64,000 nucleotides of DNA from Aquimarina sp. U1-2 (GCF_017897595.1 NZ_JAGKIK010000001.1:558001-622000); one strand, 5' to 3'; shown: positions 10,567 through 20,223, counted from the first letter of the stretch. The notes: a model not told the origin generated them from the sequence alone. Numbers and translations: made by a program.

Positions 10567-11970
10567 ATGAATCTCTCAGGCCTAGGCGAACGCTTTGCCA
10601 ATTTTTATCGAAAATACATTCCAAATAGTATGGTATTTGCCTTTACAATGACTATACTGGTTATGTTATTGGCATTGATTTTTACCGATTCTAATCTAAT
10701 AACCCTTCTAGAATCCTGGTATACTGGAATGTGGGAATTATTGGGCTTTAGCATGCAAGTAGTATTAATGCTCATACTGGGATATGCGATGGCGGTAAGC
10801 CCGCAATTTAACCAACTTATCAAACTACTGGCACGTTATCTAAAGACACCACGACAGGTATACTTTCTTATTCCATTAATCGGTGCTTTGCTGTGCTTAG
10901 TGAATTGGACCTGGTTAATTTTAACAGCAGTTTTAGCCAGGGAAATCGCCAAAGAAGTAAAAGGCATTCATTATCCGTATTTAATGGGCATTACGTATTT
11001 CTCAGGATTGAGTTGGGTTTCTGGTATTTCGAGTACCGTTTTGCTCCTTCTTAATACACCAGATAATTATCTAATTCAAAATGAAGTCATTACTAACGTG
11101 CTTCCAACGGCTTTAACCTTGGGTTCCAGGGTTAATTATGTGATGGTTGGCTTTTTTGTAATCGTTGTGCCTGTGATTTGTTGGCTATTAGCGCCTGTAT
11201 ATCATAAAAAACAGTCATTAGATGCCTTGCTTATTACAAATACCAATGTTGCTAAAAAAACGGATCCTAAGCAGAAAAACGAAAGAATTGAAGCCAAAAA
11301 GCATCTGTCTGGCTGGGTAGAAAATGTAGCTTTATTCCCGTATATCATCGTTACATTAGGATTGAGCTATATTATTTATCATTTCTACAGCAACGGTTTT
11401 GAGCTCAACCTAAACATCGTAATTTTTATCTTTATGATGCTGGCGCTGTTACTACACAGAACACCTGCCCAGTTTGGAAAAGCTATTAAAGAAGCCAGTG
11501 GTAATATCTCTGGAGTGATTATTCAATATCCCTTTTATGCAGGTATTATGGGTATTTTTACGTTTGCCGGACTGGGTGAAGTATTTGCCAACTCTCTTAG
11601 CGAAGTAATGACGCTAGACAATTACATCTTTTATTCTTATGGTATAGGCGGTGCGGTTAACTTTGCGATACCTGGTGCCGGTGGTGAGTTTGCCATAATT
11701 GGTCCTGGTATTTTACAAGCGGTTACCGATTTAAGTGCCAGACTACCACCAGAAGTAGTCAACGAGAATCTGGCACGCGCAACCCTTGCCATTACCTATG
11801 GCGAAAACTGCACTAATATGCTACAGCCCTTTTTCTTTATGGTGTTTATCATCCCAATTATGGGTGTAGGCACTAACATTCAGTCCAAGGATATTATGGG
11901 GTATTTATTTCTTCCTTTTGTACTTTCGGTAGTGTTTCAGCTGTTGATTGTTGCCTTTGTGCCTGTTTAG
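10567..11970 (+). CDS. atoE: Short-chain fatty acid transporter, AtoE family
   Basis: Integral membrane transporter of 467 residues with about 11-12 hydrophobic helices, matching the AtoE/short-chain fatty acid transporter family in length and motifs: N-terminal FANFYRKYIPNSMVFAFTMT, a W-T-W-L-I-L-T-A segment near 115, AIPGAGGEFAIIGPGI (about 360-376) and YGENCTNMLQPFF (about 414-426). E. coli AtoE imports butyrate-like acids and is switched on by the sigma-54 activator AtoC. Here the divergent gene is also a sigma-54-type activator, which fits by analogy, although no two-component partner or ato enzymes are nearby. Matching palindromes flank the gene. Exact substrate is inferred. Confidence 0.82.
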   Translation: MNLSGLGERFANFYRKYIPNSMVFAFTMTILVMLLALIFTDSNLITLLESWYTGMWELLGFSMQVVLMLILGYAMAVSPQFNQLIKLLARYLKTPRQVYFLIPLIGALLCLVNWTWLILTAVLAREIAKEVKGIHYPYLMGITYFSGLSWVSGISSTVLLLLNTPDNYLIQNEVITNVLPTALTLGSRVNYVMVGFFVIVVPVICWLLAPVYHKKQSLDALLITNTNVAKKTDPKQKNERIEAKKHLSGWVENVALFPYIIVTLGLSYIIYHFYSNGFELNLNIVIFIFMMLALLLHRTPAQFGKAIKEASGNISGVIIQYPFYAGIMGIFTFAGLGEVFANSLSEVMTLDNYIFYSYGIGGAVNFAIPGAGGEFAIIGPGILQAVTDLSARLPPEVVNENLARATLAITYGENCTNMLQPFFFMVFIIPIMGVGTNIQSKDIMGYLFLPFVLSVVFQLLIVAFVPV

Positions 11971-12269
11971 AGCAAAGTAGTATTCAAAATCAGCGTATAC
12001 AAATCTGGATATCCGAATCATTGCTTTTATTTACAGCTACTACAGCTATTTGATAAGACTCAATTCGTTATTTACGATAATCTCGTAAAAATTACAGTAC
12101 TTTTTTTCAAAAATATCGTAAAATTCAAACCGTCAAATCCTATCTGGAAAATTTACAATTTTAGAAAACCACAATAATGGCGTGGGTTTGTAGCTTTTTG
12201 GGTTCTATATGAAATCAATTGGTATCGTCTATGCCATTACTACTAGCAAAAACAAAACTAGTAGTACTC
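11971..12269. promoter_or_regulatory. Intergenic region with second ATTTACG-N7-CGTAAA operator
   Basis: Between atoE and the AraC gene. Contains ATTTACG-N7-CGTAAAA at 12070-12090, the same arms and spacer as the palindrome before atoE, plus an isolated CGTAAAA at 12117-12123. It lies upstream of the AraC regulator and may control it. No clear transcription terminator for atoE was found. Confidence 0.45.
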
Positions 12270-13226
12270 ATGACAATTTCATCAGACAATTTAACTCCGC
12301 TCACCTTAGAGGAGTATGTAGAGGAGCTATCCCCTATCGTTAATCAACAGCAAGAACTTAAATCGTTTAAAAAGGAATTTTTCATTTATAAGTTAGAAGA
12401 TTTTACCTTAGAAGAAAATCAATTTCCTTTTCCGTTCATTGCTGATTTCTTTTCGGTATTCTTTATCGAAAAAGGAAAAATGAATAAAATCGTACAGTTA
12501 GACGCTGTAGAGCTCAAAAATCAGGAAATCTTTTTTAGCAAACCAGGAGAAGCCAAAACCTGGAAACTCAATAACAGTTGCCACGGCTATTTTGTAGGCT
12601 TCACCCGAGAATACCTTCTTACGTTGGTCGATAATAAGAACATCTTAAACTCTTTTGATTATTTATTACCTGATGTACGTAAAAAGTTTGTCTTGCAGCG
12701 CGCAGAACACGAACTGTTGCGTACCGTTTTTAAGGAGATGCTCTGGGAAACTCGTAAACCCAGAAAATACTCTGACGATGTGATCAGGCTCTGGTTATTC
12801 GTTCTGCTTATTAAGGCAAATCGTATTTATGCCAACGGCAATGGCAGTAATGGCTTGGGCACCACCAAAGAATCATCACACTTTGTGTATAATTCGTTTC
12901 TAGTTTCGTTAGAAGATAATTTTACACGATTACTCAAAGGCGAAATAGACAGGCCCTATAATGTTGCCCAATTTGCAGAAAGCCTGAATCTAAATCCGTC
13001 CTACCTTAATGAATGTGTAAAGAAAACGAGCGGCAGAACCACAAAAGACTTGATTTCTAGAAGGTTACTACTTACAGCGAAATGTCAACTTTTACATACA
13101 GGTAAAACCGTTTCTGAAATTGCCTTTGATCTCGGTTTTGAAAGCCCAAGTTACTTTGCCCGCTTTTTCAGAAAATATGAAAAAATGTCGCCTCTAGACT
13201 ACCGAAATATGGATCCTTTAGCATAA
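12270..13226 (+). CDS. AraC-family transcriptional regulator
   Basis: AraC/XylS-type regulator. A cupin-like N-terminal sensory part (FFSVFFIEKGK near 55-70, FFSKPGEAKTWKL near 85-100) precedes the two-HTH DNA-binding domain: first helix pair YNVAQFAESLNLNPSYLNECV, second TVSEIAFDLGFESPSYFARFFRKY, ending at 318 residues. The frame also has an ATG at 12219, but the 17 extra residues are atypical; the ATG at 12270 (MTISSDNL) is preferred, with moderate certainty. Its second recognition helix (SPSYFARFF) differs from the PTHF type of other AraC proteins in this window. Downstream lie an NTF2-like gene and the RND pump locus, possible targets. Confidence 0.85.
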   Translation: MTISSDNLTPLTLEEYVEELSPIVNQQQELKSFKKEFFIYKLEDFTLEENQFPFPFIADFFSVFFIEKGKMNKIVQLDAVELKNQEIFFSKPGEAKTWKLNNSCHGYFVGFTREYLLTLVDNKNILNSFDYLLPDVRKKFVLQRAEHELLRTVFKEMLWETRKPRKYSDDVIRLWLFVLLIKANRIYANGNGSNGLGTTKESSHFVYNSFLVSLEDNFTRLLKGEIDRPYNVAQFAESLNLNPSYLNECVKKTSGRTTKDLISRRLLLTAKCQLLHTGKTVSEIAFDLGFESPSYFARFFRKYEKMSPLDYRNMDPLA

Positions 13227-13537
13227 ACCGAAATACTATTAAAAAAAGTACAAAACTCAATTTTACGTTGTACGCATCTACTGTAGGTGCTATAGTAACT
13301 TTCTAAAGTCTGAATGTCAATTTTGTTTAACCTTCATTACACAGCAAAAAATTTCATTAATAGTTCTTTTTAATAATAAATCATTTAAAATAAGAGTATT
13401 ATACATAATTATTCCTATTGTAAAAATACCAATTACCACACGAGATAGTAAACAAAAGTGGTCTATATACTATGAAAAGTACTCTATTCTCTTGCAGATA
13501 AATTAAGAGATTTGATAGTGTAAAGTTATTCTTCTCT
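13227..13537. other. AT-rich intergenic region with a weak AraC-box-like promoter
   Basis: No gene is seen. A GGTCTA at 13460-13465 stands 47 bp before GAGATTTG (13507-13514), which has two mismatches to TAnnTTTG, resembling the GGTCAT-type promoters elsewhere; the second box expected 21 bp downstream is not present, so the site is doubtful. Confidence 0.25.
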
Positions 13538-14011
13538 ATGAAGGAGCAGTTTAAATTGATTTGGATAACCCTTAATAAACGTATAAAAATGCAATTCAAA
13601 CCTGTTAACATCATTCAAAATTATCTCATCGGGCTTGAGATGGATAATGAAGCCCTTGTAGCGACGTGCATTTCTCACGATGTATTGTTTTATCTCAAAA
13701 AACTCAACAGCGCACCACTACTTTTTGTAGGAAAGGAAAATTTTTTTAAAGCTTTTAGACAGCATCTCTCTTTTATGGGTAGAAAGCTCAATCTGCACAA
13801 TCAAGGTACCTGGGTACTTGATAAAAATCTTTCTATCCAGATTTTACGAGGTGAATTTTTAGGGAATAAAGACTACTCGCACCTTATCATTGAATATAAA
13901 ACCGAAAAGGAAAAAATAAAGAGTATACAGGTTGTAGAGTCTAACCCTATCCCTGCAAAATATAACAAGATCGTTAACCAGGATACCGAAGATTTATTAA
14001 TAACACCATAA
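13538..14011 (+). CDS. NTF2/SnoaL-like protein ahead of the efflux operon
   Basis: A 157-residue soluble protein. The central portion (IIQNYLIGLEMDNEALVATC, HDVLFYL, then alternating strands with GRKLNLHNQGTWVLD and YSHLIIEYKTEKEKIKSIQV) has the helix-then-sheet pattern of NTF2-like (SnoaL) proteins; no catalytic residue set can be assigned. An internal ATG at 13589 (MQFKPVNII) is the more usual domain start and may be the true one. The gene ends 10 bp before the first RND adaptor, so it is likely co-transcribed. Another NTF2-like gene follows the pump at 21952, suggesting a recurring association. Confidence 0.6.
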   Translation: MKEQFKLIWITLNKRIKMQFKPVNIIQNYLIGLEMDNEALVATCISHDVLFYLKKLNSAPLLFVGKENFFKAFRQHLSFMGRKLNLHNQGTWVLDKNLSIQILRGEFLGNKDYSHLIIEYKTEKEKIKSIQVVESNPIPAKYNKIVNQDTEDLLITP

Positions 14012-14021
14012 GCCATTAAAA

Positions 14022-15200
14022 ATGAAACAATGTAATTTGCACCTTAAGCCCCATAATTCTTTTGTATTTGCTATAGTTTTACTGACTGTTTTTTTGATTT
14101 TTAACGGATGTAAAGAAAAAGATGAAAAACAAGAGCAAGCCTTATTAGAAGCCAAAGTTTGCAAACCTAAAGCAGAAAAAATTACAGAATGGGACGAGTA
14201 CACCGGCCGTTTTGAAGCTACAGATTTTGTAGAGGTACGTGCGCGCGTAAGCGGATATATCGACCACGTAAACTTTACAGATGGACAAACTGTAAAAAAG
14301 GGTGATGTTTTATTTATCATAGACCAGCGCCCTTTTCTTATAGCTCTACAACAAGCAAAAGCTGCCTTTGGCGAAGCTAACGCCAATTTAAAACAAGCGC
14401 AGGATAACTTTACACGTGTAGAATCTCTGCGGGAGAGCGGAGCAGTTTCTATAGAAGAATATGATAGAAGACAACAAGGAAGGGCGAGGTCTCAGGCAAG
14501 TTTGCAATTGGCACAAGCACGAGTAGATGAAGCGAAATTAAATTTAGAATTTACAAAAGTGCGTGCTCCCATTTCAGGTAGAATAAGTCGTGACCTTGTT
14601 AATGAAGGAAATTTAATTAACGGCGGTACAGCAAACTCTACTATACTCACCACCATCGTTTCTACCGATCCTATTTATTTTTATTTTACGGGTAGCGAAG
14701 CAGATTTTTTAAAGTACTCGCGTCTTGACCAAAAGGGCGAACGCAATTCATCACGAGAAGAGGCAAACCCCGTTTTTATACGATTGCAAGATGAAAAAGA
14801 GTATGCTCACGAAGGCAAAATGAATTTTGTAGACAACCAGATAGATCAAAATACAGGCACTATCGAGGCAAGAGCCATACTGGATAATAAAGATGGACTC
14901 TTAGAACCCGGAATGTTTGGCCGTGCACGATTACTTGGCAGTGCAGAACATCAAGCCATAATGATACCCGACGAAATCATTGGCACCAACCAATCGGTAC
15001 GCTATGTGTATACGGTTAATGACGCCAATGAGGTATCTGTAACCAATGTAGAACTGGGACCATTGCATACCAATGGGTTACGCATTGTGCGAAATGGGCT
15101 AAAGGCAAATGACAAAATCGTAACCTCAAACATTCAAAAGATACGACCTGGCATAACCATTAGTCCTGTAGAAGGACAAATAGTAGCTGTAAATGAATAA
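14022..15200 (+). CDS. RND efflux periplasmic adaptor (first of two paralogues)
   Basis: Membrane-fusion (adaptor) protein of an RND pump, AcrA family, 392 residues. A signal peptide with a Cys (IFNGCK, Cys at about 30) suggests a lipoprotein. Then follow the barrel/lipoyl halves (RARVSGYIDHVNFTDGQTV, near 72-90; TKVRAPISGRISRDLVNEG near 180-198), the alpha-hairpin between them (about 105-170), and the beta-barrel and membrane-proximal domain (TGTIEARAILDN; IGTNQSVRYVYTV). It is highly similar to the adaptor at 15721. It lacks an RND gene of its own and probably shares the pump at 17013. Confidence 0.9.
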   Translation: MKQCNLHLKPHNSFVFAIVLLTVFLIFNGCKEKDEKQEQALLEAKVCKPKAEKITEWDEYTGRFEATDFVEVRARVSGYIDHVNFTDGQTVKKGDVLFIIDQRPFLIALQQAKAAFGEANANLKQAQDNFTRVESLRESGAVSIEEYDRRQQGRARSQASLQLAQARVDEAKLNLEFTKVRAPISGRISRDLVNEGNLINGGTANSTILTTIVSTDPIYFYFTGSEADFLKYSRLDQKGERNSSREEANPVFIRLQDEKEYAHEGKMNFVDNQIDQNTGTIEARAILDNKDGLLEPGMFGRARLLGSAEHQAIMIPDEIIGTNQSVRYVYTVNDANEVSVTNVELGPLHTNGLRIVRNGLKANDKIVTSNIQKIRPGITISPVEGQIVAVNE

Positions 15201-15206
15201 ATAAAA

Positions 15207-15575
15207 ATGACGGGGAAAAAACTTATTCAAAGACAACCGCTTCATATAAAAGAGCGTATAGAAAAAGGATACGGTAGCACGGGCAACTATTATAACGAGC
15301 TTTTTCAGATGATGACAGATATTCATTATATCGAAGAAAAAGGATATTCCCAAAAGCTATTGCAATTGAAGGAAAATGCACTCAAACGCAGGCAAAATGA
15401 ACTTGAAAATTTTGGCGTTGCTTACGCAAACGATATTATCAATGCTATACGTATCGATGTAGAAGTTTACTTTAATAAACGTGAGATTGAAGCCCTTCAA
15501 CACGAGCAAACTAAATACGATGAGTATTTGCATTCGTTTTGGCAGAATTTAAAACAATTTTTTGTCTCAAAGTGA
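15207..15575 (+). CDS. Small charged helical protein of unknown function
   Basis: 122 residues, starting 7 bp after the first adaptor. No family recognised. The sequence is hydrophilic, rich in K, E, Q, N and Y, and predicted mostly helical (for example YSQKLLQLKENALKRRQNELENF), with no signal peptide or membrane segment, so it is probably cytoplasmic. Coding potential is supported by its tight spacing to the adaptor gene and ordinary codon use. Its position between two adaptor paralogues is unusual. Confidence 0.55.
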   Translation: MTGKKLIQRQPLHIKERIEKGYGSTGNYYNELFQMMTDIHYIEEKGYSQKLLQLKENALKRRQNELENFGVAYANDIINAIRIDVEVYFNKREIEALQHEQTKYDEYLHSFWQNLKQFFVSK

Positions 15576-15623
15576 TTACAAAATCCATAAATATAACATC
15601 CAAAAACGCAAATATAAGATTTT

Positions 15624-15679
15624 GGTCATTTCTCAAAACATAATGGTTAACTACAAGGTAGCATCTCGAAGTAGATTTG
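15624..15679 (+). promoter_or_regulatory. AraC-type direct-repeat promoter of the RND pump operon
   Basis: GGTCAT at 15624, GGTTAA at 15645 (21 bp later) and the -7 box TAGATTTG at 15672-15679 (48 bp after the first). GATTTT precedes the first box, as in three other promoters of this set. The start codon of the adaptor is 41 nt beyond the -7 box. The proximal box lies where a -33 element would sit, as for an activator contacting RNA polymerase. Confidence 0.7.
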
Positions 15680-15720
15680 TACTGTAAAATTAAATATCAA
15701 CAATTTAAATACAGTATATC

Positions 15721-16944
15721 ATGAAAACAATACATTTTAAAACATCGAGACGAAGCAGCAGATTTTTTATCCTATCCCTTTCTTTAATCGGGATAGTAGC
15801 CTTAGTTACCCTCTTCGGCTTTATGAATAAGGAAGAAGCCAAAGAAACAGCACCTCAATTAATGGCGGTGAATGTGTCTAACCCACTTTTTGAAGAAATT
15901 ACAGAATGGGATGAGTACACCGGCCGTTTTGAAGCCAGTAACAAAGTAGAGATTCGCGCTCGTGTGAGTGGTTACATTGATAAAGTAAATTTTGAAGATG
16001 GCCAAATGGTCAATAAAGGTGATATCCTTTTTGTCATCGACCAGCGTCCTTTTAGAATTGCATTAAGTCAGGCACGTGCGACGTATAATCAGCAATATGC
16101 AAACCTTAAGCAAGCAGAAGACAACTTTGCCCGTGTAGAAACCCTAAAAAGTAGCGGAGCGGTTTCTGTTGAAGAATACGGCAGACGACAGCAAGCCCTA
16201 GCTGGTGCAAAAGCCAGTTTACAACTCGCAAAAGCACGTGTTGATGAAGCCCGACTTAATTTAGATTTCACGAAAGTAAAAGCTCCTATTGCAGGTAGAG
16301 TAAGTCGTGATTTGGTGAATGAAGGCAACTTGATTGATGGTGGCAACTCGAACGCAACGATGTTAACTACCATTGTTTCAACAAGTCCTATACATTTTTA
16401 CTTTACAGGAAGTGAAGCCGATTACCTAAAGTATGTAAGAATGGATCAAAAAGGGGAACGCAGCTCTTCGCGCACAGCAGCTAATCCGGTATTCATTAAG
16501 CTACAGGATGAAGAGGATTTTGTACATGAAGCCAAAATGAATTTTGTAGATAATCAAATCGACCAAAGAACAGGTACTATTGAAGCACGAGCTATTCTTG
16601 ATAATAAAGATGGCCTTTTTGAGCCTGGAATGTTTGGCAAAGCCCGCCTTCTGGGTAGTGCACCACACAACGCAATTATGATTCCAGATAATATTATAGC
16701 AACTAATCAATCAGTACGCTATGTGTATGTACTTGATGAAAATGATACAGTACAGACCCGTAATGTCACTTTAGGTCCTTTACATACTAACGGACTAAGA
16801 ATTGTACGCGACGGTCTTCAGGATACTGACCGTTTGGTACTAAACAATATTCAGAAAATACGCCCATCGGTAGTGGTTGATCCCACGTTGGTTGCCATCA
16901 TAACAGATGACAGTCCTATTACTACCGAGTTGGCAAGCAATTAA
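15721..16944 (+). CDS. RND efflux periplasmic adaptor (second paralogue)
   Basis: Adaptor of the AcrA family, 407 residues, first gene of the pump operon proper. It has an N-terminal membrane anchor/signal (FFILSLSLIGIVALVTLFGF, about 16-35) but no lipobox Cys, unlike the paralogue at 14022. Shared landmarks: EITEWDEYTGRFEASNKVEI, RARVSGYIDKVNFEDGQMV, the hairpin with SSGAVSVEEYGRRQQ, APIAGRVSRDLVNEGN, RTGTIEARAILDNKDG. The two adaptors are near-identical over long stretches. Followed by a terminator-like hairpin and then the RND gene, with which it would form the tripartite pump. Confidence 0.92.
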   Translation: MKTIHFKTSRRSSRFFILSLSLIGIVALVTLFGFMNKEEAKETAPQLMAVNVSNPLFEEITEWDEYTGRFEASNKVEIRARVSGYIDKVNFEDGQMVNKGDILFVIDQRPFRIALSQARATYNQQYANLKQAEDNFARVETLKSSGAVSVEEYGRRQQALAGAKASLQLAKARVDEARLNLDFTKVKAPIAGRVSRDLVNEGNLIDGGNSNATMLTTIVSTSPIHFYFTGSEADYLKYVRMDQKGERSSSRTAANPVFIKLQDEEDFVHEAKMNFVDNQIDQRTGTIEARAILDNKDGLFEPGMFGKARLLGSAPHNAIMIPDNIIATNQSVRYVYVLDENDTVQTRNVTLGPLHTNGLRIVRDGLQDTDRLVLNNIQKIRPSVVVDPTLVAIITDDSPITTELASN

Positions 16945-16953
16945 TAGTAAAAT

Positions 16954-16987
16954 AAAAGGGTAATGGATTCATCACCTTACCCTTTTT
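16954..16987 (+). terminator. Terminator-like hairpin between adaptor and pump genes
   Basis: AAAAGGGTAA (16954-16963) and TTACCCTTTT (16977-16986) are perfect inverted 10-bp arms with a 13-nt loop, ending in a run of five T. Located inside the operon, it could lower transcription of the pump relative to the adaptor, or protect the upstream mRNA. Confidence 0.65.
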
Positions 16988-17012
16988 GTAGAACAACCTA
17001 AAAAATAAAACA

Positions 17013-20000
17013 ATGAAATTCAGTAGAATATTTATCGATAGACCCATATTTGCAGCGGTACTGAGCGTACTTATAATGATTGTAGGTGGTCTGGCTTATT
17101 TTTCACTATCCTCTTCACAATTTCCAGAAGTGGCGCCACCTACAGTACAGGTAAGAGCCTCTTATCCTGGTGCAAACGCACAAACACTTTCTGAAACGGT
17201 TGCAGCACCTATAGAACAAGAAATTAACGGCGTCGAAGGGATGATTTACATGACCTCTCAATCGACAGCAGATGGTGTGGTGACTATAGAAGTCGCATTT
17301 GAATTAGGAACGGACCTCGACATAGCTCAGGTACAAGTACAAAACAGGGTCGCTGTAGCGGTTCCTAGATTACCAGAACCTGTTAGACAATTAGGAATTA
17401 CCACCCGAAAAGTATCACCAGATATTCTCTTGGTTGTTAATATGTTTTCACCTAATGATACCTACGACAATATTTTTATAGGAAACTATGCCTGGCGTAA
17501 TTTAAGAGACCAGATATCAAGAGTTGAAGGAGTAGGTGACGTAGGTTTGTTCGGTACTTCGGCTTATGCTATGCGTGTTTGGTTAGACCCAGATAAAATT
17601 GCAAGTTTAGATATGACACCTGGTGAAGTTATTGGAGCACTACGTGACCAAAACGTAGAAATCGCCAGCGGTACACTTAACCAAAGACCTTCAGCACAGC
17701 AAAACGCCTTTGAAGTAAACATTCAGGCAAGAGGAAAACTCATCGAACCTGAAGAATTTGAAAGTGTTATCATTAAATCTGGTGACGATGGTAGAGTTGT
17801 ACGTTTAAAAGATGTAGGTCGTGTAGAATTAGGGTCTGAAAACTATTCTACGCTGGGATATTTAGATATGAATACAGGTGTTGCGATGCCTATATATCAA
17901 AGACCAGGTGGTAATGCCCTAGAAACTGCAGCTCGGGTTCAAGACTTGGTTGCTGAAATTTCAGCAAACTTTCCAGAAGATTTAGAATATGAAATCGCCT
18001 ATAACCCAACAGAATTCATCCAAGAATCTGTAGATGCGGTATATCACACCATTTTTGAAGCGGTGCTTCTTGTTGTTTTCGTAATCTTGTTATTCCTTCA
18101 ATCTTGGAGAGCATCTATCATTCCAATTCTCGCTATACCCGTATCTCTTATTGGTACGTTTGCCGCTTTACAGGCACTCGGTTTTTCGTTGAATAACCTT
18201 ACCCTTTTTGGGCTTGTATTGGCTATTGGTATTGTAGTAGATGATGCTATTGTAGTGGTAGAAAATATGGAACGGTATCTCGCGCAAGGACTTTCGCCTA
18301 AAGAAGCTGCTCGAAAAACGATGGATGAGGTTGGTGGCGCCTTGGTAGCTATTGGTTTAGTATTGATAGCCGTATTTATTCCAACTACATTTTTAGAAGG
18401 TATTTCAGGACAATTTTATAAGCAATTTGGTATTACCATTGCTGTAGCAACTGCTATTTCAGTATTTGTATCGCTTACGTTAAGTCCTGCAATGGCTTCA
18501 TTATTAATGAAACACGAAGAACACGATAAAAAGAAAAAAACATTTGTACTCCTTAGGCCTTTTGCATTTTTAGGTAACAAGTTTAACCAATTTATGGATG
18601 CACTTACCGAACGATATGGAAAAGCAGTGACCAAACTTGTAAGAACAAGTGGTATCGTAATGCTTGTCTATGGTGGATTGATTATGCTAACAGGGTTCCA
18701 ATTCAATAAAGTACCAAGTGGTTTTGTTCCGGCAATGGATCAAGGGTATATGATTAACATTATACAATTACCTCCTGGCTCATCATTAACAAGAACAGAT
18801 GAAGTAGTTCAAGAAGCCATGCAAAAAATTCTGAATGTACCAGGAGTAGAACACGGTGTTGGTTTTGCAGGATTTGATGGTGCATCAAGAACAAACGCTT
18901 CTAATTCTGCAGCAATATTTTCAACCTTAGAAGATTTTGAAACTCGTGCAGAAAAAGGAATTACTATTGAACAAATAACTCAAGACTTAAGAGCTGCTGT
19001 TGGTAGTCTTGAAGATGCCTTTGGTGTTGTCGTACCACCGCCACCTGTTACAGGAATCGGTAATGCTGGTGGTTTCAAAATGATGGTACAGGACCGTGGA
19101 AATTTAGGTACCAAAGAATTGATTAATGCAACCCAAGCAATGGCACAAGCCGCTAACCAGGACCCTGCTTTAACCAGTGTGTTTACCTTTTTTAATGATC
19201 AGACACCACAATTATTTTTAGATATCGATAGAACGAAGGCAGAGCAATTGGGTATCGACACGGGTGATGTATTTCAGACTTTAGAAATATTTATGGGTTC
19301 TGCTTACATCAATGAGTTTAACTTTATAGGTAGAACCTATCGTGTGTATGCACAAGCGGATGCACCAAACCGATTAACTCCAGATGATATTGGTCGAGTA
19401 CGTATACGAAACAAATACAATGAGATGGTACCACTCGCCAGTATCAGCACACAAGAAGATATTTCTGGTACGGTACGGGTACCAAGACATAATTTATACC
19501 CTTCCGCAGGATTACAAGGTGATATTAATCCGGGCTTTAGTACTGGTCAGGCGCTTGCACGTATGGAAGAACTTGCTGAAGAAATTTTACCACAAGGCAT
19601 ATCCTACGAATGGACAGAAATGGCCTATCAAGAAAAGCAAACCGGGAATACCGCAATGATTGCATTTATTCTTGCCGTTATATTTGTATTCTTATTGTTA
19701 GCTGCTCAGTTTGAAAGTTTAATTCTTCCGCTTGCGGTGATCTTTATTGTACCGATGGTACTACTCTCGGCAATGATTGGGGTAGATTTAGCAGGATTAG
19801 ACAATAATATAATGGTTCAGGTAGGATTAGTGGTACTGGTCGGCTTGGCAAGTAAAAACGCCATCTTGATTGTAGAGTTTGCCAAACAGCTCGAAGACCA
19901 GGGGAAAGACCTTAAAACAGCGGTTATTGAAGCCTCTCGATTACGTCTACGGCCTATTTTAATGACCGCTATGGCATTTATTTTAGGGGTTGTACCTCTC

Positions 20001-20198
20001 GCCATCGCAACTGGAGCAGGTGCCGAACTAAGAAACGCTTTAGGTATCGCGGTATTTAGTGGAATGCTTGGTGTAACGCTGTTTGGGATATTTCTTACCC
20101 CTGTCTTTTACTATCTGGGGAGAAGGTTAACCACCAAAAAGACAAAACCGAAAGCAGAAGTCATTGCAGATACCAAACAGTCACAGCTTGCACACTAA
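17013..20198 (+). CDS. RND multidrug efflux pump, inner-membrane subunit (AcrB/HAE1 family)
   Basis: Proton-driven exporter of 1061 residues, full length for the AcrB/HAE1 family. Starts MKFSRIFIDRPIFAAVLS. Contains the N-terminal half helices, LAIGIVVDDAIVVVENMERY with the proton-relay Asp pair (about 404-423), the two large periplasmic loops, and the second-half helix set (LVGLASKNAILIVEFAKQ, about 941-958). It would assemble with an adaptor (14022 or 15721) and the outer-membrane channel at 20224. Probable substrates are hydrophobic toxicants or antibiotics; nothing in the sequence fixes this. Confidence 0.95.
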   Translation: MKFSRIFIDRPIFAAVLSVLIMIVGGLAYFSLSSSQFPEVAPPTVQVRASYPGANAQTLSETVAAPIEQEINGVEGMIYMTSQSTADGVVTIEVAFELGTDLDIAQVQVQNRVAVAVPRLPEPVRQLGITTRKVSPDILLVVNMFSPNDTYDNIFIGNYAWRNLRDQISRVEGVGDVGLFGTSAYAMRVWLDPDKIASLDMTPGEVIGALRDQNVEIASGTLNQRPSAQQNAFEVNIQARGKLIEPEEFESVIIKSGDDGRVVRLKDVGRVELGSENYSTLGYLDMNTGVAMPIYQRPGGNALETAARVQDLVAEISANFPEDLEYEIAYNPTEFIQESVDAVYHTIFEAVLLVVFVILLFLQSWRASIIPILAIPVSLIGTFAALQALGFSLNNLTLFGLVLAIGIVVDDAIVVVENMERYLAQGLSPKEAARKTMDEVGGALVAIGLVLIAVFIPTTFLEGISGQFYKQFGITIAVATAISVFVSLTLSPAMASLLMKHEEHDKKKKTFVLLRPFAFLGNKFNQFMDALTERYGKAVTKLVRTSGIVMLVYGGLIMLTGFQFNKVPSGFVPAMDQGYMINIIQLPPGSSLTRTDEVVQEAMQKILNVPGVEHGVGFAGFDGASRTNASNSAAIFSTLEDFETRAEKGITIEQITQDLRAAVGSLEDAFGVVVPPPPVTGIGNAGGFKMMVQDRGNLGTKELINATQAMAQAANQDPALTSVFTFFNDQTPQLFLDIDRTKAEQLGIDTGDVFQTLEIFMGSAYINEFNFIGRTYRVYAQADAPNRLTPDDIGRVRIRNKYNEMVPLASISTQEDISGTVRVPRHNLYPSAGLQGDINPGFSTGQALARMEELAEEILPQGISYEWTEMAYQEKQTGNTAMIAFILAVIFVFLLLAAQFESLILPLAVIFIVPMVLLSAMIGVDLAGLDNNIMVQVGLVVLVGLASKNAILIVEFAKQLEDQGKDLKTAVIEASRLRLRPILMTAMAFILGVVPLAIATGAGAELRNALGIAVFSGMLGVTLFGIFLTPVFYYLGRRLTTKKTKPKAEVIADTKQSQLAH

Positions 20199-20223
20199 TC
20201 CATAATTATTAAAACAAAATACA

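Noticed and set aside
13460-13514. GGTCTA 47 bp before GAGATTTG, ahead of the NTF2-like gene
   Set aside because: The second box is missing and the -7 box has two mismatches; listed only as a weak possibility.
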